Below, piece by piece: positions 45,830 through 55,481 of a stretch of DNA of 64,000 nt. Every line of letters begins with the position of its first letter. Position 1 is the first letter of the stretch. The DNA is taken from positions 11,009-75,008 of the forward strand of contig JAYVSV010000029.1 in the NCBI GenBank assembly GCA_043775015.1. The letters are read 5' to 3'. The notes under the pieces are model-generated. The model was not told the DNA's origin, made no database searches, and was given only the letters and a program-made list of their open reading frames with translations. Source of the DNA: CANJXF01 sp043775015. Lineage in GTDB: Bacteria; Verrucomicrobiota; Verrucomicrobiia; Limisphaerales; CANJXF01. Both the position numbers and the translations under genes were made by a program.

Positions 45830-46377
45830 AAATGCTGAACACCATTTTTGTTCTGCTGGCTGCATTTCTCGCAGTTTATTGCGAGTCATCCTTTGATTTT
45901 TTTCGCAATCTATTCGGCGCCCAAATCGATTTGCTACCCGCGATCATGGTTTACACGAGTCTGACTTTGGGTCTGGTCTCCGTGTCATTGCTCGCGATTG
46001 TGGGCGGACTTTTGTTCGACTCGCTTTCAGCCAGCGCGCTGGGCATTTCTGTTGTTCCTTTGTTGCTGATCGGCGTCGGCATTCAGCGTTTTCACGGATT
46101 ACTTTTGCGCGACCAACTTTATGCCCAGTTCGCTTTTGGGGTCGCAGCCAGCGTCTTAATTCCGCTTTTAAGCCTGCTTATTCTGCTCAGTGGCGACAGC
46201 AACCCACGGGTCGGTTGGGGAACAATTTGGCAGCTCATCGTCATGGGACTGGGTGGCGGCTTGCTTACTCCGGTCTGTTTTTGGATGCTCGATTCGCTGA
46301 GCCGCGCTTTGAATTATCGTCCGGTTTCCCAGACCAGTTTTCGTCCTGACCGGCAAATCAAGAGAGGGCGCGCCTGA
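45826..46377 (+). CDS. mreD: Rod shape-determining protein MreD
   Basis: The 183-residue protein is mostly hydrophobic, with about five membrane segments (LLPAIMVYTSLTLGLVSVSL, LLAIVGGLLFDSLSAS, ASVLIPLLSLLILLS). GGLLFDSLSASALGISVVPL is typical of MreD. Sequence conservation is low in this family, so position between mreC and the PBP2 gene is part of the evidence. It overlaps mreC by four bases and mrdA by one base. Confidence 0.88.
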   Translation: MKMLNTIFVLLAAFLAVYCESSFDFFRNLFGAQIDLLPAIMVYTSLTLGLVSVSLLAIVGGLLFDSLSASALGISVVPLLLIGVGIQRFHGLLLRDQLYAQFAFGVAASVLIPLLSLLILLSGDSNPRVGWGTIWQLIVMGLGGGLLTPVCFWMLDSLSRALNYRPVSQTSFRPDRQIKRGRA

Positions 46378-48323
46378 TGCTTGTCTTTGATCAACTCAAA
46401 CGGGCGGACCGCAAGTTGCAAATCATTTCCATCGGTGTGCTGGCGGGACTGATTATTTTGCTGGCCGGTCTGTGGTGGGTTCAAGTCGTTTCCGCCAAGC
46501 ACTACGAGGCAAATTTAAAAAACCAGTCGTTTCGCTCGGTGCGGGTGCCGGCTTTGCGTGGAAAGATTTTAGACCGTAACAACGAGAGCCTGGTGGAAAA
46601 CCGTCCTCGCTTTGACGTGAATCTTTACCTCGAAGAATTGCGTCCGCAGTTTACGGCTGAGTTCGGCAAAGTCGTCAGTGCGATAACGAACCACACACCT
46701 GGTGTGAAGATTAAAGGCAATCTGCTGGGAGAGGTGAATCGCGAGGCGCGTTATCGAGTGGCGAGCAATATCACTGCGCAAATCGCCGCGACTTTGCAGG
46801 AGCCAAAAATTCTTGATCCCGTCCGTTTTGGAAAACATTACTCGCAGCAACCATACATTCCGTTTCCCATCGCACAAAATTTGAGTTCAAAACAGGTCGC
46901 CATCTTCGCGGAAAATTTTACCGGATTGCGCGGAGTGGAAATGGAAATTCAACCGACGCGCACCAATCTTTTCGGCACGACGGCAGCGCATTTGTTGGGC
47001 TACATTCAACGTCACGATCAACCGGAGGATGACGACGAAATACCCTACAAATATTATCAGCCTGATTACATGGGAAAAACCGGCGTCGAAGCGACGTTTG
47101 ATTCTGCGTTGCGGGGCAAAGCTGGAGTGCAATCTTTGTTGGTGAACAATGTGGGCTACCGGCAGCGCGAAGAAACGCTGGTGCCGACTGAGCCTGGACA
47201 AAATCTTTCGCTTACGATTGATCTCCGCATTCAGCGCACGGCGGAAAAAGCCTTGGCGGGAGCAATGGTGAATGTTCGCGGTGCGGCGGTCGTAATGGAT
47301 GTCCGCAATGGCGACGTTCTCGCGCTGGTTTCCGCTCCGGCGTTCGATCCAAACGCTTTTTCTGTGGGTGTTTCAACGGAGCAATACGACGAATGGAACA
47401 ATGAGAAATTCAGCCACATGTTTAATCGCGCAACTCACGGAGGGTATGCGCCAGGATCAACTTTAAAAATTCTGACGGCCATTGCCTGCCTCGAAAACAA
47501 TGTGATGGACCCTTCCGATACCATTGAAAACCCAGGCTATTTTTATGAACCACAAATGTTGGGAAATCGGAAAATCGATGATACTGCACCGCCCGGAACT
47601 TACAATTTTCGCCGTGCGTTTATCAAATCGAGCAACACCTATTTCATCCATTTTGGATTGAAAGCTGGCGTAAAGAAACTGGTTGAAGTCGGCGAACGCT
47701 TTCATCTGGGCGAAAGCACGGGCAGCTTTCCGGGAGAGGAAGTTTCGGGAGAATACCCGCATTCAAGTGATTTGAGATCGTGGACACCTGGGAGGGCAGC
47801 AAACCTTTGCATCGGTCAGGAAATTACGGTCACGCCGTTGCAAATGGCAGTGATGACTTCGGCCATCGCCAGCGGCGGAAAACTTTTTTGGCCGCGCATC
47901 ATAAAAAACCTTCAGTCGCCTGACTCTGAAGCCGAACGGGAAACCAATTCGTTTCGTCCCGGCGTCCTCCGCTCCGATTTACATTTGAACCCAAAGCATG
48001 TGGAAATCATTCACCGAGCGATGCAGGCGGACGTGGAAGATCCTGAAGGCAGCGGCACGGCAGCGGCGGTGAAAGGTTTTCGCGTCTCGGGAAAAACCGG
48101 CACGGCACAAGTCACAAAAGGAAATCGGGTGATTGATCACATAACTTGGTTTGTTTCGTTTGCCCCGTATGAAAAACCAAAATACGCGGTGGTCGTGATG
48201 GTGGAATCCGGCGCTTCGGGCGGCAAAACATGCGCACCAGTCGCCCAAAAGATTTACGAAGCGATATTGAAAATTGAACAAAACGGAACCGCATCGCCAA
48301 CGACAATTGCGAAGCTAAAATAG
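46377..48323 (+). CDS. mrdA: Penicillin-binding protein 2 (elongation transpeptidase)
   Basis: The 648-residue protein has a membrane anchor (IISIGVLAGLIILLAGLWWVQVV), a dimerisation/pedestal domain (VRVPALRGKILDRNNESLVENR) and a class B transpeptidase domain with SxxK in APGSTLKI (Ser361), SSN in KSSNTYF and KTG in SGKTGTAQ (Lys573). It cross-links peptidoglycan during elongation with RodA. All three active-site motifs are intact. It forms a pair with rodA, which starts two bases after its stop. Confidence 0.96.
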   Translation: MLVFDQLKRADRKLQIISIGVLAGLIILLAGLWWVQVVSAKHYEANLKNQSFRSVRVPALRGKILDRNNESLVENRPRFDVNLYLEELRPQFTAEFGKVVSAITNHTPGVKIKGNLLGEVNREARYRVASNITAQIAATLQEPKILDPVRFGKHYSQQPYIPFPIAQNLSSKQVAIFAENFTGLRGVEMEIQPTRTNLFGTTAAHLLGYIQRHDQPEDDDEIPYKYYQPDYMGKTGVEATFDSALRGKAGVQSLLVNNVGYRQREETLVPTEPGQNLSLTIDLRIQRTAEKALAGAMVNVRGAAVVMDVRNGDVLALVSAPAFDPNAFSVGVSTEQYDEWNNEKFSHMFNRATHGGYAPGSTLKILTAIACLENNVMDPSDTIENPGYFYEPQMLGNRKIDDTAPPGTYNFRRAFIKSSNTYFIHFGLKAGVKKLVEVGERFHLGESTGSFPGEEVSGEYPHSSDLRSWTPGRAANLCIGQEITVTPLQMAVMTSAIASGGKLFWPRIIKNLQSPDSEAERETNSFRPGVLRSDLHLNPKHVEIIHRAMQADVEDPEGSGTAAAVKGFRVSGKTGTAQVTKGNRVIDHITWFVSFAPYEKPKYAVVVMVESGASGGKTCAPVAQKIYEAILKIEQNGTASPTTIAKLK

Positions 48324-48324
48324 A

Positions 48325-49539
48325 ATGTACGAACCGCACTTAAACGAACGCAAATCGCTCCTCGATTGGCCGCTGGTCCTGGCTCTGCTGGGACTGATGG
48401 TCGTCGGGACCGCGTTCATATACAGCGCTTCATTGGCGAACGAGTCCGCTCGCACCCTCTCGTGGTTCCGCCAGATTCACGTGAAACAAATCATCTGGTA
48501 CGAGGTGGGAATTATCTCGGTCATTGTTCTGTGCATGTTTGATTATCGAACCCTCGCCCGCTGGTCGATCATAGCATATTGGCTGACGATTTTGTCGCTG
48601 ATCCTCGTTCTGTTCATCGGAACGGGCGGCATAAATTGGGGCGCGAGGCGTTGGATCAACATGGGATTCTTCCAGTTTCAGCCGTCCGAGTTTGCAAAGA
48701 TCGCTTTTATTTTGATGCTCGCCAATTTCCTCAGCCGTCCAGTTGAAGAATTGCGCTCACAAAAATTGTTTTTCAAAGCACTTGGGATGATTGCCCTGCC
48801 CTTCTTGTTGATCTTGAAAGAACCTGACCTCGGTTCAGCGCTGGTTTTTTTCCCAGTTGGACTGCTGATGATGTTTATCGCCGGCGTGCCGGGTAAATTG
48901 TTGGCTAGTTTCATCGCCGTCGTTGGCCTCATCGTGATTCTACTTCTTGTCGATGTGTTATTCGCTCCGCCGGATTCGAAATGGCAGATCCAATTACATC
49001 CCTATCAGCGGCAAAGATTGATGACTTATTTCGGAAAAGATTTTGCTCCACGGAACGCCACTCCGGCGGAGCGCAAACAAGCGGCGGTCCTGCAACGCGA
49101 TAAATCCTACAACGTCGAGCAGGCGCTGATTTCGGTCGGTTCGGGAGGGCTGACCGGCAAGGGTTGGCGGCAAGGAACACAATATTCTCTCGGGTTCCTG
49201 CCGCGCGGGGTGGCACATAACGACTTCATTTTCTCTGTCATTGCCGAGGAGAAAGGATTCGTTGGAAGCGTCATCGTGTTGACGCTGTATACGGTTATCC
49301 TGTTTAGCGGGATAAAAATTGCCAGTCAGGCGCGCGATCGCCTGGGAAAAATTCTGGCCGTTGGTGTGGTGGCTCTTTTATTCAGCCACGTCTTCATCAA
49401 TATCGGCATGAACATTCGGTTGATGCCAGTGACGGGTATTCCACTGCCGCTGCTTAGTTACGGCGGATCCTCAGTGCTCTGCTCGCTTATCGCCATTGGT
49501 ATTCTGCAAAACGTCCACATGTATCGAAGATCCTATTAA
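48325..49539 (+). CDS. rodA: Peptidoglycan glycosyltransferase RodA
   Basis: The 404-residue SEDS-family protein has about ten transmembrane segments and the motifs GARRWINMGFFQFQPSEFAKIA, LKEPDLGSALVF and GFLPRGVAHNDFIFSVIAEEKG, plus MPVTGIPLPLLSYGGSS. It polymerises lipid II into glycan chains with PBP2. Standard length. The rng start follows its stop by one base. Confidence 0.96.
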   Translation: MYEPHLNERKSLLDWPLVLALLGLMVVGTAFIYSASLANESARTLSWFRQIHVKQIIWYEVGIISVIVLCMFDYRTLARWSIIAYWLTILSLILVLFIGTGGINWGARRWINMGFFQFQPSEFAKIAFILMLANFLSRPVEELRSQKLFFKALGMIALPFLLILKEPDLGSALVFFPVGLLMMFIAGVPGKLLASFIAVVGLIVILLLVDVLFAPPDSKWQIQLHPYQRQRLMTYFGKDFAPRNATPAERKQAAVLQRDKSYNVEQALISVGSGGLTGKGWRQGTQYSLGFLPRGVAHNDFIFSVIAEEKGFVGSVIVLTLYTVILFSGIKIASQARDRLGKILAVGVVALLFSHVFINIGMNIRLMPVTGIPLPLLSYGGSSVLCSLIAIGILQNVHMYRRSY

Positions 49540-49540
49540 T

Positions 49541-51508
49541 ATGAGTGATAGAAATTTTTCGCGTCGCCGCCGGGGCGGGATGCGTTTTCGCCCACCGGGT
49601 GGGTTGAACCCTAATCAGAAACCAGACCGCGCCGCCCATGAAGCGCGCGCGGATGCCTTGGGCGAAAAAGCCGGGGGCGCTGAAATAATTTACGATAAAT
49701 CACGCCACGAACAGGAGATCGAGCGCGCCGAAAACTTGGCCGCCGGCCTGCCTCCCCAAGGAGTGCATGCGCCGGAAGAAACTCACGAACATTCTAAAAA
49801 AGATTTTCGTGAACCTGATTTAAAAACTCCTGCGCACGTCGAAGAACCCCCCTACCAACAGATCAAAATTGCCGAACCACCCACGCAAGGAATCGTGTAC
49901 AGCATTCGCGCGGCGGCAACAAAGGTCATTAAAAAAGTTCAGCAATTGATCCGCCCGGTTAAACGCACGAACAAAGAAGTGATCATTAACGCCGAGTCTC
50001 TGGAAACGCGGGTTGCGGTTCTCGAAGAAGGAAAACTCGAGGAGTTTACAATCGAACGCACGACTGAAGAACGTTTGGTTGGCAGCATTTTCAAAGGCAA
50101 AGTACGGAATTTGGAAGATGGTTTGAAGGCCGCCTTTGTTGATATTGGTTTTGAAAAAAATGCTTTTCTGCATTACTGGGACATCGTTCCAAACAGCTTC
50201 GATAGCGGAGTGGAACTGGTCGAACGCGAGACCAAGCGGCGCGATAAACCACGCATCACGCAAAAAGATATCCCGCGGCTCTATTCACCGGGAAGCGACA
50301 TCATCATCCAAGTGACCAAGGGACCGATCGGAACCAAAGGTCCTCGTGTAACCACTAATTTGGTTTTGCCTGGACGATACTTGGTTCTACTCCCCAATTC
50401 CGATCAAAGCGGAATTTCGCGAAAAATTGAGAATCCGGAGGAACGCCAGCGCTTAAAGAAAATCCTGCGCGAACTGACGATTCCCGAAGGAATGGGCGTG
50501 ATCTTGAGAACGGTTGGCGAAGGTCAGCGCGCGGCCTATTTCGTCCGCGACCTCGCATTGTTGATGGAAGAATGGAAAGGCATTCAGGAAAAAATTAAAT
50601 CGCAACCATCGGCCACATGCGTTTTCCAGGAACCTGATTTGATCGAACGAACCGTTCGCGATTTTCTCACTGAAGACATTGAACGCATCGTCGTGGACAG
50701 CGCCAAGCATCACGATCGTATGCGAGAAATGATTTCGAAAATCTCCAAACGTTCTGCGGACAAAGTAAAACTTTACAGCGAATCGCAGCCGATTTTCGAT
50801 CGCTTCAACATTACCAAGCAGTTGGAAAACACCTTCTCTCGCCAGGTTCATTTAAAAAGCGGTGGCTACCTCGTCATCGACGAAACGGAAGCACTCGTCG
50901 CAATCGACGTGAACACCGGACGCCACAAGGGCAACAAAGATCAGGAGTCCACGATCCTGAAAGTGAACATGGAAGCGGCTGAGGAAATTTCGAGGCAACT
51001 GCGCTTGCGAAACATGGGTGGGTTGATCGTGCTCGACTTCATCGATATGAAATCGCGCCGCGATCAGCAGTCAGTCTATCAGAAAATCAAAGACGGTTTA
51101 CGCCGTGACAAAGCCAAGACACACGTCCTCCCCATCTCGCAACTCGGCTTGATGGAAATGACGCGCCAACGCCACTCGGAAAGCGTTCGTTCGGCGGTTT
51201 ACGACGATTGTCCTTATTGCAAAGGTCGCGGCAAAGTGAAGAGCGCCGTCACCATGAGTGTGGAAATTCAGCGCAAGCTCAGTGAAATCTTGAAAAAACG
51301 CCAGCGTGACGAATCGGATTTCCAACTCCGCGTGGTCGTCCACTCCAGCGTTCTGGAACGTTTGCGCAACGAAGACGAAAAAATCATCACCGAGATGGAG
51401 AAACGCTATTTCGGAAAACTGCTGTTCCGGCCCGAACCGGCTTTTCATGCGGAGCAGTTCAAGATCATGAACGTGGCCACAAACGAGGAACTCGCGAGCG
51501 GGTCTTAA
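49541..51508 (+). CDS. rng: Ribonuclease E/G family protein
   Basis: The protein of about 655 residues has a basic, low-complexity N-terminus (RNFSRRRRGGMRFRP), then the RNase E/G core: an S1-like domain (SIFKGKVRNLEDGLKAAFVDIG), GPIGTKGPRVTTNL and the catalytic region LVAIDVNTGRHKGN (Asp near 456) with LIVLDFIDM (Asp near 500). The zinc-link DDCPYCKGRGKV follows. It is involved in rRNA and mRNA processing. Being last in the shape operon matches many bacteria that keep rng next to mreBCD. The true start at 49541 (ATG) is one base after the rodA stop. Confidence 0.95.
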   Translation: MSDRNFSRRRRGGMRFRPPGGLNPNQKPDRAAHEARADALGEKAGGAEIIYDKSRHEQEIERAENLAAGLPPQGVHAPEETHEHSKKDFREPDLKTPAHVEEPPYQQIKIAEPPTQGIVYSIRAAATKVIKKVQQLIRPVKRTNKEVIINAESLETRVAVLEEGKLEEFTIERTTEERLVGSIFKGKVRNLEDGLKAAFVDIGFEKNAFLHYWDIVPNSFDSGVELVERETKRRDKPRITQKDIPRLYSPGSDIIIQVTKGPIGTKGPRVTTNLVLPGRYLVLLPNSDQSGISRKIENPEERQRLKKILRELTIPEGMGVILRTVGEGQRAAYFVRDLALLMEEWKGIQEKIKSQPSATCVFQEPDLIERTVRDFLTEDIERIVVDSAKHHDRMREMISKISKRSADKVKLYSESQPIFDRFNITKQLENTFSRQVHLKSGGYLVIDETEALVAIDVNTGRHKGNKDQESTILKVNMEAAEEISRQLRLRNMGGLIVLDFIDMKSRRDQQSVYQKIKDGLRRDKAKTHVLPISQLGLMEMTRQRHSESVRSAVYDDCPYCKGRGKVKSAVTMSVEIQRKLSEILKKRQRDESDFQLRVVVHSSVLERLRNEDEKIITEMEKRYFGKLLFRPEPAFHAEQFKIMNVATNEELASGS

Positions 51509-51532
51509 GTTTCAGCTTCAATCGTAAAACGC

Positions 51533-51562
51533 AAAACGCCTCGCAGCAATGCGAGGCGTTTT
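51533..51562. terminator. Strong bidirectional Rho-independent terminator
   Basis: AAAACGCCTCGC / AGCAAT / GCGAGGCGTTTT forms a perfect 12-bp stem with a six-base loop and a T-run. It lies 25 bp past the rng stop and ends the cell-shape operon, and also faces the convergent gene at 51587. Confidence 0.92.
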
Positions 51563-51586
51563 TCTTGGATGAACTCCAATGAAATC

Positions 51587-52045
51587 TTATGGAATTTCGC
51601 GAATCAAAATAAACCAGGCACAATCATTTTTATCGTCACCGGCAATCACGAAAGGAGCAGCGCTGGTAATTTTCCCCGTCTTTTTTAAAACGTGTTTTCC
51701 TTTGCCAAAAACATTAATTTCATAGCGCGAATCCCCCAGGTTCTTCATCTCGACTACGCACTGTTCGCTCAGCCTGACTTTCTGCTCAGCGGGTGACAGG
51801 GGTATTGTTTGGCGGTTGACCAGAAAATATTTCTTCCATTTGAACATGCCCAGTTTTTTCACCATAGCCGCTTCGAGCGGCTTGTGGGTTGAATCAGGCG
51901 AAGTCTCGTCATTGGTGCCCCACACAAGTTGGATTTCAAGTTTTGTCTCAGCCGCAGCGGCTTTCATTGCGCCGGTGGAAATCAACATTAGCAAGCATCC
52001 AAAGCATCCGACAAATTTAGCTGATGAAAATCGAACGTAACTCAT
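51587..52045 (-). CDS. Hypothetical secreted protein
   Basis: The protein of about 152 residues has an N-terminal signal (FVGCFGCLLMLISTGAMKAAAA) and a beta-rich body with LEIQLVWGTNDETSP and EMKNLGDSRYEINVFGKGKHV. I do not recognise the family. It is the last gene of a sigma-anti-sigma unit (13 bp behind the anti-sigma gene), so it may belong to the regulated response. I chose the ATG at 52045 because an upstream start at 52072 would overlap the previous gene. Confidence 0.6.
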   Translation of the reverse strand: MSYVRFSSAKFVGCFGCLLMLISTGAMKAAAAETKLEIQLVWGTNDETSPDSTHKPLEAAMVKKLGMFKWKKYFLVNRQTIPLSPAEQKVRLSEQCVVEMKNLGDSRYEINVFGKGKHVLKKTGKITSAAPFVIAGDDKNDCAWFILIREIP

Positions 52046-52058
52046 TGCGTATAAAAAT

Positions 52059-52541
52059 TTAGTTTGAATCAACTACCTTCTCAGTTTCCCGGTCAAACAG
52101 ATAAACCACCGTCATACCTTCTTTCTCCGAATGATAAGTGATTGATCCCATCTCCTCACCCGTTCCCTCTACTTCATCCGTCGAGTAAGCCTGTCCATGG
52201 AACGCAATAAACGAAATCATTACAAGCGCGCATCCACCCGCGAATACTCCAGCAAATTGAACGTAGGCCTGCGTCCACCATTTTGCGTTGGAGCGCGGCG
52301 CAGTTTCTCTCGAACCGCGCTCAATATCGCTTTGAATTTTGCTCCAATAAAACTCCCGCGTCTCGGGCAGTTTTAATTCGATTTCGTTGCCGCGCAAAGC
52401 CGCCTTGGTAAAGCTCAACTCCGCCAACAAAGATTGCGACTCAGCATCTTTACTCAGCAGTTCAGAAAGCTCGCGCGCCTCTCCTTTGGAAAGTTCTCCA
52501 TCCAAATGGGCCTGCAATTTAAATTTTGTTTCTTCGTTCAT
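52059..52541 (-). CDS. Anti-sigma factor (membrane, zinc-finger-free)
   Basis: The 160-residue protein opens MNEETKFKLQAHLDGELSKG, the region that usually binds the sigma factor, and has one transmembrane helix (YVQFAGVFAGGCALVMISFIA, about 93-113). A short extracytoplasmic part follows, ending LFDRETEKVVDSN. The HxxxCxxC zinc motif of many anti-sigma factors is absent; the DGEL helix remains. It overlaps the sigma gene by four bases (ATGA), strong evidence for a cognate pair. Confidence 0.75.
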   Translation of the reverse strand: MNEETKFKLQAHLDGELSKGEARELSELLSKDAESQSLLAELSFTKAALRGNEIELKLPETREFYWSKIQSDIERGSRETAPRSNAKWWTQAYVQFAGVFAGGCALVMISFIAFHGQAYSTDEVEGTGEEMGSITYHSEKEGMTVVYLFDRETEKVVDSN

Positions 52542-53140
52542 TTCAACTCGTCTCGTTTGTAACCAGCCAGCAAGCCCGCCATCTTGCGCCGCGCATAAAA
52601 AAGCCGCGACATCACCGTCCCCATCGAACAACTCATTCGCTTCGCAATCTCCTTGTATTCCAAATCTTCAAATTCGTGCAGGATCAACACCGTCCTGTGT
52701 TCGTGCGAAAGCTGTCCCAACGCTTGATCAATTCTCTTTCGCAATTCAGCTCGTTCCAATCCTTCGGTCGGATTTACCTCAACGACCGGCATCTGCCGTT
52801 CGACGCCGCCCGATTCTTCGTTTAAAACTTCAATCGACTCCGCACGATGCCGCTTGTTTTTCCGCAACTGGTCGAGGCACAAGTTGATGACGATCCGCGT
52901 CATCCAGGTTGCGAAACTCGAATCGCCCTGAAACTGCACCAATCGTTGCCACCCTTTCACCCAGGCTTCTTGAGAAAGATCGAGCGCTTCATCTTCGTTA
53001 CGCATCATGCTAAAAGCGCGCGCGTAAATTTTATCTCGATGCCGCGCCACCAACTCTTCAAACGCCAGCATGTCGCTCTGCTTGGCCAACTTCACCAGGA
53101 GTTCGTCGGCTGCATTTGGATAATCCTGGGTCGTGGACAT
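52538..53140 (-). CDS. ECF-type RNA polymerase sigma factor
   Basis: The 200-residue protein has region 2 (AFEELVARHRDKIYARAFSM, then EDEALDLSQEAWVKGWQRL, the core-binding and -10 part) and region 4 (LGQLSHEHRTVLILHEFED, then YKEIAKRMSCSMGTVMSRL, the -35 HTH). It has no region 3, typical of extracytoplasmic-function sigma factors. The tightly overlapping anti-sigma gene suggests envelope-stress control. Target promoters are not known. Confidence 0.9.
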   Translation of the reverse strand: MSTTQDYPNAADELLVKLAKQSDMLAFEELVARHRDKIYARAFSMMRNEDEALDLSQEAWVKGWQRLVQFQGDSSFATWMTRIVINLCLDQLRKNKRHRAESIEVLNEESGGVERQMPVVEVNPTEGLERAELRKRIDQALGQLSHEHRTVLILHEFEDLEYKEIAKRMSCSMGTVMSRLFYARRKMAGLLAGYKRDELK

Positions 53141-53179
53141 GGTTTTGACGGAGACGTTGGAGGGGATATTCAGCCCGCC

Positions 53180-53842
53180 TTACAACTTTCCTTTAGTGCT
53201 CGGCAATTGGCCAAAAATCCTTGGATCTTGTTGGCAGGCGAAATCAACGGCGCGCGCAAATGCTTTGAAAAGTGCTTCGACCACGTGGTGCGGTTCTTCA
53301 CCGTAAAGCAGCTCCAAGTGCAGATTGCAGCGCGCTTCGTTCGTGAATCCTTGAAAAAATTCCTTCGCTAAACCAAATCGGAACGAGGACGACATGTCCT
53401 GGTTCTTTTCTGTTTTGCTGATGCTTTTGAAAGACATTTTACCAAGACCACGCCAGACCATGAACGGTCTGCCGCTGAAATCGACGACGCACCGCGCTAA
53501 ACATTCATCCATCGGAACGAAAGCTTCGCCGGTCAGGGGATTTCGCGGATCGAAACCGGTTCCGTAACGGCGAATCCCCTTTTTATCGCCGAGCGCTGCA
53601 ACGAACGCCTGCCCGAGCGCAATCCCGCAATCTTCGACGGTGTGATGCGCATCGACTTCCAAATCGCCCTGGCAATTCAAAACTAAATCGGTCGTCGAGT
53701 GTTTCGCAAAGAGCGTGAGCATGTGATCGAAAAACGGAACCCCGGTTTTGATCGACGATTTTCCACCGCCATCAATGTTTAACTTGAGGAAAATTCGGGT
53801 TTCTTTCGTTGCCCGCTTGATTTGCGCGAAGCGCTTTTTCAT
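53180..53842 (-). CDS. hisB: Imidazoleglycerol-phosphate dehydratase
   Basis: The 220-residue enzyme removes water from imidazole-glycerol phosphate in histidine synthesis. It shows the IGPD patterns GVPFFDHMLTLFAKHS, DAHHTVEDCGIALGQAF (metal His pair) and EEPHHVVEALFKAFARAV (second pair). The N-terminus RATKETRIFLKLNIDGGGKSSIKTG is standard. The ATG at 53842 gives the usual size; a longer frame to 53884 adds no conserved sequence. No other his genes are adjacent. Confidence 0.95.
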   Translation of the reverse strand: MKKRFAQIKRATKETRIFLKLNIDGGGKSSIKTGVPFFDHMLTLFAKHSTTDLVLNCQGDLEVDAHHTVEDCGIALGQAFVAALGDKKGIRRYGTGFDPRNPLTGEAFVPMDECLARCVVDFSGRPFMVWRGLGKMSFKSISKTEKNQDMSSSFRFGLAKEFFQGFTNEARCNLHLELLYGEEPHHVVEALFKAFARAVDFACQQDPRIFGQLPSTKGKL

Positions 53843-54008
53843 TGGGCGGAATAAAACAGCTTTCGTTGCGAAAACAAAGAGCAAATGAATGTGAAGTGGT
53901 AAACCGAGAGTTCCTGCCGCAGGTTTTGAAAAATATTATTTAGACAAAAGTGACGCAGAAGGGCTTGCCTCTCGACTGAACAGAAGCAAAACTTCTTTGT
54001 CTTGTTTC

Positions 54009-55481
54009 ATGGTGAAGGCTTGGCTGAAGAAAATTCATTGGTGTGCGAGAGGCGCTGGATGGGCGCTGCTTTTATTATTTATTGGGAATTCTGCGCTGGG
54101 GGCGCAAGACCAGTCACCGCCACCTGATGAAAAATCGCCGGCTTTTCTCAAACTAGTTGTCACAAAGAACCAGGTTTTTATCGGAGAGCCGATTGCAGTG
54201 GAAATTCAACTTTACTGTCAAGATGCGCGGGACCTCAGCATGCCACAAATCCAAAGCGATGGGTTCACTGTCGGGAACATCCCGCAGCCAACCCAATCTC
54301 GAACTCGCGTCGGCAATGAAATCTATAATCTGGTCACCTTCAAAGTTGTAGCGGCTGCCACAAAAATTGGATCACAGATGCTCGGTCCCGCCACCTGCAC
54401 TCTTAAATTGTTGATGGGACCACGAAATGTTTTCGGCCAGTACACTCAGGAAAGGTCGGTCACCCTCAAAAGCGAACCGCAGATGTTGAACGTCCACTCG
54501 TTGCCCACTGCCAATAAACCGCCGGGTTTTAATGGAGCCATCGGGAACTTCAATATGCTATTCACTGCCGGGCCAACCAACGTTGCCGTCGGTGATCCGA
54601 TCACCATCAAAGTAAAAATTTCCGGTCGCGGCGCATTGGATCTTTTGTCCTTGCCTTCGCAAAGTGATTGGCGCGAATTCAAAACATATCCTGCCACCAG
54701 CAAAGTTGAACCGACTGACCCGCTTGGTTTGGAAGGAACGAAAACGTTTGAGCAAGTCGTTGTTCCGCAAAATTCCGGGATCACGGAACTGCCGCAATTT
54801 GTTTTCAGTTTCTTCAATCCCGAGAGGAAACGCTATCAGACCCTCACCAATTCGGCGGTTCCCCTTGTGGTTCGCCCGACCGCCGCGACACCGCAGCCAA
54901 CCATCTTTTCGAGCAATTCTGATTCAGGCGAGAAAAGTTCCACCGCACGGGAAATCGTTCACATCAAGCCGCAAATCGGAACTATTCACACGAACTCCGC
55001 TCCGTTGCTCAAACAACCGTGGTTCCTCGCGTTGCAACTGGTCGCGCCACTCGCGTGGATTGCTGGCGTGATTTCTCGAAAACGTCGTGAGAATTTACAG
55101 AACAATCCTCGTTTGCGACGCGAGCGCGAAGTTGCAAAAATCGTGGCGCATGGATTGAAGGAACTGTCGCGCCACGCGGCGGCAAACGAAACGGATAATT
55201 TTTTTTCGACACTCTTTCGCCTGCTGCAAGAACAACTTGGCGAGCGGCTAAATCTACCGGCCTCGGCCATCACCGAAGCGGTGCTCGACGAACAGTTGCG
55301 TCCCAACGGAGTTTCAGAGGAAACGCTCGCGTTGCTTCACCAACTATTTCAAAACTGCAACCAGGCCCGGTATGCCGCGCAGCGCAGCTCTGCTGAACTC
55401 GCCTCTTTTATTCCTAAAACCGCCGACGCTTTGGCGGCGTTGAAGAACCTGAAACATGAAAAAACACTGGTTCGAGTTTAA
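54009..55481 (+). CDS. BatD family membrane protein
   Basis: The protein of about 490 residues has a signal/anchor (GAGWALLLLFIGNSALGAQ), repeated beta domains with KLVVTKNQVFIGEPIAVEIQL and GPTNVAVGDPITIKVKISGRG, and a C-terminal transmembrane helix (WFLALQLVAPLAWIAGVIS). BatD belongs to the aerotolerance (Bat) system of MoxR-linked membrane proteins. Usually batA, batB and batC are nearby; here only a BatE-like gene follows. It starts at 54009 (ATG) or 53997 (TTG). Confidence 0.82.
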   Translation: MVKAWLKKIHWCARGAGWALLLLFIGNSALGAQDQSPPPDEKSPAFLKLVVTKNQVFIGEPIAVEIQLYCQDARDLSMPQIQSDGFTVGNIPQPTQSRTRVGNEIYNLVTFKVVAAATKIGSQMLGPATCTLKLLMGPRNVFGQYTQERSVTLKSEPQMLNVHSLPTANKPPGFNGAIGNFNMLFTAGPTNVAVGDPITIKVKISGRGALDLLSLPSQSDWREFKTYPATSKVEPTDPLGLEGTKTFEQVVVPQNSGITELPQFVFSFFNPERKRYQTLTNSAVPLVVRPTAATPQPTIFSSNSDSGEKSSTAREIVHIKPQIGTIHTNSAPLLKQPWFLALQLVAPLAWIAGVISRKRRENLQNNPRLRREREVAKIVAHGLKELSRHAAANETDNFFSTLFRLLQEQLGERLNLPASAITEAVLDEQLRPNGVSEETLALLHQLFQNCNQARYAAQRSSAELASFIPKTADALAALKNLKHEKTLVRV